This document shows positions 33,143 to 38,444 of a stretch of 38,444 nt of DNA, piece after piece; the first letter of the stretch is position 1; each line of letters opens with the position of its first letter. Source of the DNA: Bacillus subtilis (GTDB lineage: Bacteria; Bacillota; Bacilli; Bacillales; Bacillaceae_C); contig NZ_VTQV01000041.1 of NCBI RefSeq assembly GCF_008764245.1, positions 1 through 38,444 on the forward strand. Direction: 5' to 3'. The notes under the pieces are model-generated. The model was not told where the DNA came from, did not search any database, and worked only from the letters and a program-made list of their open reading frames with translations. The position numbers and the translations under genes are program-made.

Positions 33143-34132
33143 TTGGCCAGTATAAAAGATGTAGCAAAATTGGCAGGGGTTTCTGTTACGACCGTTTCAA
33201 GAGTATTAAATAATCGCGGATATATTGGGAATGAAACACGCCAAAAGGTAGAAATGGCGATAAAGGAATTAGACTACCAACCAAATCAAATTGCTCGCGC
33301 ACTCCTGAAAAACCAATCTAACCTTATTGGAATGATTGTCCCTGATCTAAGCCACCCACTTTTCTCTGAATTGATTCATTGGGTAGAAGCATTTGCTAAT
33401 GAAAAGAATTATAAGCTTCTAGTTTGTAATTCCTTACAAGAATCTGAAAAAGAAAGCAATTATATCAGCATGTTACGGCAAAATCGAGTAGATGGAATTA
33501 TTATGTGTAGCCATTCCTTAGAAGTGGAGGAATATTTAAAACTATCTTTACCTATAGTTTCTTTCGATCGGATTATTTCTCCTTCTATTCCCTATGTTGC
33601 CAGCGATAATTATAAGGGTGGAGAGTTAGCTACAACACATTTACTAGAAAAAAACTGCAATAAAATCCTTCATATTTCAGGTCCCTTACAGTATGATTTA
33701 TTAGCTAATCGCCGTACAGACGCATTTCAATTGACCTGTATGAAAAAGGACGTCCAATTTACGATCCTTGAGGGAGCACATGTAAAAGCCGATTTTCAAA
33801 GCAACTGGGAATTTATTGAAAGAGAATTAGCGAATCAACTTACTAAGTTCGATGGTGTTTTTTGTAGCAATGATATTATGGCCTACACTCTTTATGTTTA
33901 TGCCATACAACATGGGATTCAAATCCCTGAGCAATTAAAGATAATTGGCTATGATTATCATAATTTTACAAGAATGCTTCAACAACCACGACTTACCACC
34001 GTCAAACAGCCTTTAGATCGGATCGGTAAAGCCCTCTGTTCTTCTTTAATCGATCAAATTGAAAATGAAAAAATAGATGATAAGAATAACATTGTGATTG
34101 ATGTTGAGCTTATTAGAGGAGATACTACCTAA
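33143..34132 (+). CDS. LacI-family repressor of the sucrose-type cluster
   Basis: This 329-residue protein has a helix-turn-helix (SIKDVAKLAGVSVTTVSRVL) and hinge (LDYQPNQIARALLKNQS). A ligand domain follows (IGMIVPDLSHPLFSELI, HISGPLQYDLLANRRTDAF, GVFCSNDIMAYTL, IIGYDYHNFTRMLQQPRLTT). It resembles ScrR/SacR-type regulators. TTG at 33143 is the start, with GGGGGTGAT eight bases upstream; the ATG at 33138 is out of frame. It is divergent from the binding-protein operon, and two shared operators each overlap a -35 box, so it likely represses both directions until a sucrose-derived inducer binds. Confidence 0.93.
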   Translation: MASIKDVAKLAGVSVTTVSRVLNNRGYIGNETRQKVEMAIKELDYQPNQIARALLKNQSNLIGMIVPDLSHPLFSELIHWVEAFANEKNYKLLVCNSLQESEKESNYISMLRQNRVDGIIMCSHSLEVEEYLKLSLPIVSFDRIISPSIPYVASDNYKGGELATTHLLEKNCNKILHISGPLQYDLLANRRTDAFQLTCMKKDVQFTILEGAHVKADFQSNWEFIERELANQLTKFDGVFCSNDIMAYTLYVYAIQHGIQIPEQLKIIGYDYHNFTRMLQQPRLTTVKQPLDRIGKALCSSLIDQIENEKIDDKNNIVIDVELIRGDTT

Positions 34133-34160
34133 TTGTCAAATTTCATAACTATGGCGGTAA

Positions 34161-34200
34161 TTGTAGCGCCACCCATGATGGTGTGTGCTACAAATTTTTT
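34161..34200 (+). terminator. rho-independent terminator of the LacI gene
   Basis: TTGTAGC (34161-34167) pairs with GCTACAA, with further CACC/GGTG pairing inside, and a run of six T's ends at 34200. It lies about 30 bp after the stop codon. Confidence 0.85.
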
Positions 34201-34345
34201 ATATTGAAATGGTGAAGAGTAGTAAAGCCTCCCCTTGCTAACAGTTCATAGTGTCTGAGCTTACTAATCTTATTAAACTACCATTGCTCTCCATGGGAAG
34301 AAAAACTATTATAAATATAGATCGTTTTTATAGGGGTTGGACTTT

Positions 34346-35095
34346 TTGCAAATGGTTGAATTGATATTCGTAATGCTTTTCATTGGTTTATTACTCGGTT
34401 TTATTGGGGCAGGTGGCTCTGGATTTATGATAGCCATCTTAACAGTGGGATTTGGATACCCTATTCATCTAGCTATGGGAACAGCGCTCGCAGCTATGAT
34501 GTTTACTTCATTGTCTGGCACAATCAGCCATATTCGGGAAAGAAATACTGATATTATTAGTGGCCTGTTAATTGGTATAGTCGGGGCTGTGGCAGCATGG
34601 TTCGGAGCGGGTATTGCACTTAGCATTCCAGAGTCTGTAATCACTTGGTTAACAGCTAGCATGTTAGCTCTATCTAGTATTGCTCTGTTTTTGCGTTTAG
34701 TTTTAGCAACAGGTGATTCTGTTCCATTGAAGAAAAAGACCATTCGTTATCCCTTAGCAGTCGTTAGTCTCGGATTAATAACCGGCTTTTTATCAGGGAC
34801 ATTTGGTATTGGTGCGACTCCATTTATTCAATTAGGGCTAATGTTGTTACTTGGATTACCAATGCGTTTAGCTGCTGGTACTTCCATGCTGATTATTTTA
34901 CCAATCGCTGCGGCAGGAGGAGCTGGGTATTATTGGGCAGATAGTCTAGATGTCCCACTCTTACTTACCGTTCTTGCAGGAACTATGACTGGATCTTATC
35001 TCGGGGCTAAACTCACAAAACGTGCCCCACAAAAACTTCTCAAAATTGGGATTATTGCTACTCCACTTGCTGCTGCTCTTATCCTCTTTTTTTAG
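34346..35095 (+). CDS. TauE/SafE (TSUP) family membrane transporter
   Basis: This is a protein of about 249 residues with seven or eight hydrophobic helices and the duplicated family motif: GFIGAGGSGFMIAIL near the N-terminus and GFLSGTFGIGATPFIQLG in the second half. TSUP proteins move sulfite, sulfonates, thiosulfate or other small anions across the membrane, often as exporters. No ATG lies at a good distance from the ribosome site AGGGG. TTG at 34346 (nine bases away) fits best, with TTG 34337 and ATG 34352 as alternatives. The substrate is unknown. It converges with the agr-like operon and shares a terminator. Confidence 0.85.
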   Translation: MQMVELIFVMLFIGLLLGFIGAGGSGFMIAILTVGFGYPIHLAMGTALAAMMFTSLSGTISHIRERNTDIISGLLIGIVGAVAAWFGAGIALSIPESVITWLTASMLALSSIALFLRLVLATGDSVPLKKKTIRYPLAVVSLGLITGFLSGTFGIGATPFIQLGLMLLLGLPMRLAAGTSMLIILPIAAAGGAGYYWADSLDVPLLLTVLAGTMTGSYLGAKLTKRAPQKLLKIGIIATPLAAALILFF

Positions 35096-35149
35096 TATTC
35101 CCCAAACAAAACTCTGCTACAACGTGAATCCCAAAGAATATTAATAACA

Positions 35150-35191
35150 AAAAGCTCGTCCATAAGCTATTACACTTTGGAACGAGCTTTT
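35150..35191. terminator. bidirectional terminator between the TSUP and agr-like genes
   Basis: AAAAGCTCGT (35150-35159) pairs perfectly with ACGAGCTTTT (35182-35191). A and T runs flank both sides, so it can stop transcription from the TSUP gene and from the minus-strand agrD. Confidence 0.85.
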
Positions 35192-35201
35192 CTTCTACCA
35201 A

Positions 35202-35324
35202 TTATTTAGTTTTCTTTAAGCTTTCTGGAATCTTAGGTGCGTGTAGCAATGGACTAGATGCGGAGACAAATGTTGAAGCAACAGCATGAGTAGCTTTAGA
35301 AACATGTTTAGCTAGCCTTTTCAC
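35202..35324 (-). CDS. agrD: AgrD-like autoinducer propeptide without cysteine
   Basis: This 40-residue gene product was too small to be called automatically. Its layout is that of AgrD precursors: a basic amphipathic N-terminal helix (MKRLAKHVSKATHAVAST), a short hydrophobic core and a charged tail (APKIPESLKKTK). The core SASSPLLH aligns with the ring region just before the conserved PKxP of Listeria-type AgrD (CFMFV then YEPKSP). Here the ring residue would be Ser23, as there is no cysteine at all. That predicts a serine lactone ring S-S-P-L-L, as known for Staphylococcus intermedius. The perfect ribosome site GGAGGTGAT inside the end of agrB favours GTG at 35324 over ATG at 35330. It overlaps agrB by 17 bp. 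Confidence 0.8.
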   Translation of the reverse strand: MKRLAKHVSKATHAVASTFVSASSPLLHAPKIPESLKKTK

Positions 35325-35907
35325 TTTCATCACCTCCTTTAAAGCAGCGATTGATGAACTGATCCAATGCATGAATGGATTTAATCCCTATCGGGGTTAG
35401 TAATATGGCCTGTAATAACCCACCAAAAATAAAACCAGTTTGTCCTAAAGTTAGATAAATTACAAGAGAGACAACTATCCATACTATGGCTAATCCCTTC
35501 TTTTTCGCTTCCCATTGTACGGAGTGCTTTAGTTGGTGCTCCTCATAATAAGGAGCATACTTTAGAATAAGAAGTAAACTAAGTAGCCAATAGAAAGTTA
35601 AATAAACATTGTTTATTGGAAGTAAAATAATAGCAATTAATAATAGTAAACTTGCCAATGAGCAAGCTATAGATTGGTTTAAATGGGCTCCACCAGTTAA
35701 GATACGTAAAATCATAAACGACAAACCAACTTGTAAAATTAAAAAGAAAGCATTTAAAACCCAACCTGCCATTGCTATTAATAGAATGGTAAATAATAAA
35801 TTGAAGATAAGGGTGAAACCAAAAACAAGCACATCATGTGGAGCGGTTTCCTCAGGGTTAGCTTTTTTTATTTGGTTTGCCAAGCCAATAGCCCATTTTT
35901 CAAACAA
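35308..35907 (-). CDS. agrB: AgrB-type accessory gene regulator, peptide-processing membrane protease
   Basis: This 199-residue integral membrane protein with about five helices after a short amphipathic start (FEKWAIGLANQIKKANPEE) is typical of AgrB. The catalytic pair is His75 and Cys82 in RILTGGAHLNQSIACSL, with the same seven-residue spacing as His77/Cys84 of Staphylococcus AgrB. AgrB cleaves the C-terminal tail of AgrD and closes the (thio)lactone ring. The start is TTG at 35907 behind AAAGGAAGTGATT. The last codons supply the ribosome site of agrD. It follows the receptor-like gene by 14 bp in one operon. Confidence 0.92.
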   Translation of the reverse strand: MFEKWAIGLANQIKKANPEETAPHDVLVFGFTLIFNLLFTILLIAMAGWVLNAFFLILQVGLSFMILRILTGGAHLNQSIACSLASLLLLIAIILLPINNVYLTFYWLLSLLLILKYAPYYEEHQLKHSVQWEAKKKGLAIVWIVVSLVIYLTLGQTGFIFGGLLQAILLTPIGIKSIHALDQFINRCFKGGDESEKAS

Positions 35908-35921
35908 CTAAATCACTTCCT

Positions 35922-37187
35922 TTATAAGATCGGAGAGCGAATAGAAAGATGAATTGGCTGAAAATCTGATTGGATAGAAGCGCCAAGATGTTTTAAATGC
36001 AAAAGAGCATCATAGGATTTAAGATTTTCATGAACCTTCTCTTTAATATAGAAAGGACTAGAAATGGTATACTCTATTGATTCTTCAGTCACATCAATAT
36101 GAAAGTATATCGTTTTTTCTTGAACATCCGGTGCCTGAAAAAGCATAAAAATACAGTCGTCCATCAACTTACTAATACATACAATTTGTTGAAGCGAAAT
36201 CGATGTCTCTTGGTGCCCCTCCCCTGATATAGAGACTTTAATCGATACACCAAAAAATTGACCTAACTTGCTTTTATTCGTTAAGAATACATGAAGTAAT
36301 TCATCTAGCTGGGAGGTCAAACTTGACATAATAGGTATTTTTGACAAAGAGGCATCAAGTTGATTTGTTTTTATGTAATCAGGTATCAGTTCGTATGCTT
36401 CTCTTTCTATAAGCTTTGCAACAGCCTGAAAATGCCGATTCTCCTCTTCTCTTAAATATCCAATTTGATCAATTATTTGCTTTTCCTGATCAAGGAAAAG
36501 TGTCTTCGCTTCAAGTATTTGTTGTTTCTGAAATTGAATATGCAAAAAGAGGTAGAATGTTAAAGTAATAAATCCGATACCCATTACTAATAAAATCGAC
36601 AGCTCTTTATAAGCAGTGTCTTCACTTAATAGTATATAGGCTGTTGAGCAAATAAAAGCTACTGTCGAGACAGAAATAAGGGAGATTAATATTCGATGTT
36701 TTTTATTCATCCTCGGCCCTTTTATCATAGAGCGAACTTCATTTAATTGATAAGTTGATTGCTTAACAAGCAAACAAGTAAAGATGAGAAATATTATGGT
36801 CATTAATTGGGTTGATGTTTTATTAAAGTTATCAGAAAGGAAATTGAAATATTTCCAGCTAAAAGCCCTCACTAAAAACTCTATAATAATCATTTGAATG
36901 AAAATGTAAAAACCATAGCCAATACTTGTAATGACAAAAGCTTCTAACATTTTATTAGCAAAAAAACATCTAACTAAAAGAAGGGCTGAGAGAATTTGTA
37001 GAATGATGATATAGGGAATAAGAAGTGGACTATGATGTAGAAGTAATGAAAAAATACTCATCATTCCAGCAATTAAAGCCATCGCTTTATAACTTCCTTT
37101 AAAGGAATATCCCAATATCATAATGGGAAATAGAAATAAACATAGCCATTCAAAAAAGGAGAGGACGAGCGTAATGATTATATCCAT
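35922..37187 (-). CDS. AgrC-like multi-span receptor with a degenerate (pseudo)kinase domain
   Basis: This 421-residue protein has about seven N-terminal membrane helices (within 3-216), a coiled-coil linker and a C-terminal region shaped like the GHKL kinases of AgrC. In canonical proteins the helix reads RHDxxNHL...; here the aligned stretch is REEENRHFQAV (246-256), which places Glu247 at the phosphorylated histidine. The N-box position reads LMDDCIFM (341-348) in place of the expected asparagine motif. No GxGLGL-type G-box exists near the C-terminus (HLGASIQSDFQP). I infer a receptor that cannot phosphorylate and instead works through a partner. It lies between the soluble kinase gene (36 bp) and agrB (14 bp). 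AAAGGAG precedes ATG 37187. Confidence 0.72.
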   Translation of the reverse strand: MDIIITLVLSFFEWLCLFLFPIMILGYSFKGSYKAMALIAGMMSIFSLLLHHSPLLIPYIIILQILSALLLVRCFFANKMLEAFVITSIGYGFYIFIQMIIIEFLVRAFSWKYFNFLSDNFNKTSTQLMTIIFLIFTCLLVKQSTYQLNEVRSMIKGPRMNKKHRILISLISVSTVAFICSTAYILLSEDTAYKELSILLVMGIGFITLTFYLFLHIQFQKQQILEAKTLFLDQEKQIIDQIGYLREEENRHFQAVAKLIEREAYELIPDYIKTNQLDASLSKIPIMSSLTSQLDELLHVFLTNKSKLGQFFGVSIKVSISGEGHQETSISLQQIVCISKLMDDCIFMLFQAPDVQEKTIYFHIDVTEESIEYTISSPFYIKEKVHENLKSYDALLHLKHLGASIQSDFQPIHLSIRSPIL

Positions 37188-37223
37188 ACTGAACTCCTTT
37201 TACATATTAATGATTTATGTTTT

Positions 37224-38012
37224 TCAAGGTGTATTCTTTATTAATGGAAGTCGGATACGAACCTGAGTACCTTGAGGTTGTTGATTTTGAATAGACATTT
37301 CTCCATTTAGAGTTTCAACAATCGCTTTACAGATCGGTAAACCCACACCGGTTCCCTCCTCTTTGGTTGTGAAAAATGGCGAAAATAAGTGTTCAATTAA
37401 ATCTTCGGGAATCCCTTTGCCATTATCTGTTATGAAAATCCATACATCTGTGTCTTCTTTTTTTAAGCGAGTATGGATCAGACATTCCCCTTCCGATGCT
37501 TCAATCGCATTATTCATCAAGTTGACGAGTAATTGCTTAAGCCGTGATTCATTACCAGTAATATAAATTTCATCGGGCAAGTCTGTAGAGAATTGGACAT
37601 TCTCATATTCAGGCTGCATTTTAAAGATGGCGATTGTTTTCTCCACCATACATTTCACGTTAATAATCGATAAATGATCCTTATGAAAATCTGTTGTTGC
37701 TAAAATAAGAAGCTCTTGAATTAAAGACTCCATTCGCAAAGCTTCGTCCTTAATAATGGAAAGGTATTGACTTATCTTCTGATTCGACTTTACCGCTTGA
37801 TCTTGCTCAAGGAATTGAGTAAACCCGATGATAGAAGTTAAAGGATTGCGAATTTCATGGGCAAAAAATGCAGCTAAACGTCCAATAATTTCGTCATGAT
37901 TTTGATTTTCATTCTTTTCTTCTTTTGCCAGTATCTCCGATTCACTCTTCTGTTTCTTAAACGGTCTCATCTTTTTCCAAATTATTTGATTAAAAAATGG
38001 CCAAGTGTTCAT
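37224..38012 (-). CDS. soluble HisKA histidine kinase without sensor domain (phosphorelay-kinase-like)
   Basis: This 262-residue protein has no membrane helix or PAS domain: after about 40 polar residues it goes straight into HisKA with FFAHEIRNPLTSIIGF (phosphoacceptor His52). The HATPase domain is intact, with N-box NLMNNAIEAS (164-173), G1 DNGKGIP (196-202) and G2 EGTGVGLPI (219-227). The HEIRNPLT form is that of sporulation phosphorelay kinases such as KinA-KinE, which phosphorylate Spo0F. It is the first gene of the agr-like operon, directly before the pseudokinase receptor. I infer that the receptor controls this kinase. No response regulator gene is in the operon, so an outside partner such as Spo0F is needed. 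AGGAGAG precedes ATG 38012. Confidence 0.88.
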   Translation of the reverse strand: MNTWPFFNQIIWKKMRPFKKQKSESEILAKEEKNENQNHDEIIGRLAAFFAHEIRNPLTSIIGFTQFLEQDQAVKSNQKISQYLSIIKDEALRMESLIQELLILATTDFHKDHLSIINVKCMVEKTIAIFKMQPEYENVQFSTDLPDEIYITGNESRLKQLLVNLMNNAIEASEGECLIHTRLKKEDTDVWIFITDNGKGIPEDLIEHLFSPFFTTKEEGTGVGLPICKAIVETLNGEMSIQNQQPQGTQVRIRLPLIKNTP

Positions 38013-38380
38013 CGAGGTTTATACTCTCCTAAGGGATTGTTTAGTAACTCAAAAATCAAAGTCGATACTCCTGTTCCACTAAAAATTTTCTTCTGTGCTT
38101 CGTTTATGCCCTTAAACTTCTATAATGAGTGAAACTACCTCTTATGCTCGGTTAAGGCTTCAATATCTTAGATACCAATATGGACTAATCGATGAAGGTA
38201 GAATACAACATGTAGCGAATGTTCATTCGATCTTCAATTTCTTTTTTTGTAGTATTTATACCTCTAAAACAATTCTATAACACCTTTTTTAAAAAGGCCG
38301 TCGAAAATCGTCGACTACCTAAAAATTTTTACAAATTTCCTTATATTTGTATTGTAATAGAAATTCAGAGTGTAGACAAA
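38013..38380. other. upstream region of the agr-like operon
   Basis: This presumed control region holds two near-matches to the Spo0A box on a one-turn spacing: CGTCGAA (38299-38305) and CGTCGAC (38309-38315). It also holds a CGAATG/CATTCG dyad near 38217 and a short plus-strand frame (ATG 38125, 58 codons, no ribosome site). No promoter could be fixed with confidence. Confidence 0.4.
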
Positions 38381-38444
38381 AGAGGCTGGGACAAAACTCC
38401 AGTAAATAAAATTAAGGCGTTGGGGCTTACACTTAAAAAGTGTA
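38381..38444. repeat. possible edge of a repeated or insertion element
   Basis: AGAGGCTGGGACAAAACTCC (38381-38400) is a motif I associate with repeated intergenic elements or IS ends in Firmicutes. It is followed by a perfect hairpin, TACACTT/AAGTGTA (38428-38444), at the very end of the window. Identification needs the sequence beyond the edge. Confidence 0.3.

Noticed and set aside
35922-37187. Ordinary active AgrC histidine kinase
   Set aside because: H-box, N-box and G-box motifs are all missing or altered when aligned.
38125-38301. 58-codon plus-strand frame starting MSETTSYARLRLQYL
   Set aside because: Protein-like composition at the start but no ribosome site and a low-complexity end; it may be a relic, not enough to call a gene.

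Overview
The window reads as chromosomal DNA of a low-GC, endospore-forming Bacillaceae bacterium. AT-rich intergenic DNA, strong AGGAGG-type ribosome binding sites, frequent TTG and GTG starts, a yoaS-yozG-yoaT block as in Bacillus subtilis, a LytR-CpsA-Psr protein and sugar ABC importers without their own ATPase (normally served by a shared MsmX-type ATPase) all fit. Nearly everything lies on the minus strand. No rRNA, tRNA, CRISPR array, prophage or complete insertion sequence was seen. Species cannot be named from the sequence alone.

Layout. 1-1564: a frameshifted LysR remnant, then two NAD(P)H-dependent FMN reductase-like genes. 1983-3664: an ECF sigma factor, its zinc-finger anti-sigma and a membrane protein, with a likely autoregulated ECF promoter. 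3901-9291: an FtsX-type ABC transporter and an OmpR/HisKA two-component system, separated by a structured MITE-like repeat. 9497-11865: yoaT-yozG-yoaS homologues and a PadR regulator. 12025-17924: an arabino-oligosaccharide cluster (GH43, GH51, DUF624, two sugar permeases, LacI regulator) whose 3' end is cut. The GH43 gene is truncated and fused tail-to-tail with a truncated DUF4188 gene, and no solute-binding protein gene is present. 18316-24191: phosphoglucomutase, a Gfo/Idh/MocA oxidoreductase, ComM/YifB and an LCP protein. 24782-34132: a second DUF624 gene, five tandem 52-bp repeats, then a sucrose-type cluster (GH13, GH32, two permeases, lipoprotein, divergent LacI regulator). 34346-35095: a TauE/SafE exporter.

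The most interesting locus is 35202-38012. Four tightly packed minus-strand genes encode a soluble HisKA-type kinase with no sensor domain, an AgrC-like membrane receptor whose catalytic His, N-box and G-box are all degraded, an AgrB peptide-processing protease, and a 40-residue AgrD that was not called as a gene. The AgrD has no cysteine, so its ring would have to be a serine lactone. No AgrA/LytTR regulator is present. I infer a peptide quorum-sensing system in which the receptor is a pseudokinase and signalling passes to a separate phosphorelay-type kinase.

How the genes work together. The two sugar clusters each pair a LacI repressor, ABC permeases and cytoplasmic glycosidases. In the sucrose cluster two matched operators each overlap a -35 box and control divergent promoters. 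The ECF operon and the ABC/two-component block look like cell-envelope stress or peptide-response modules.
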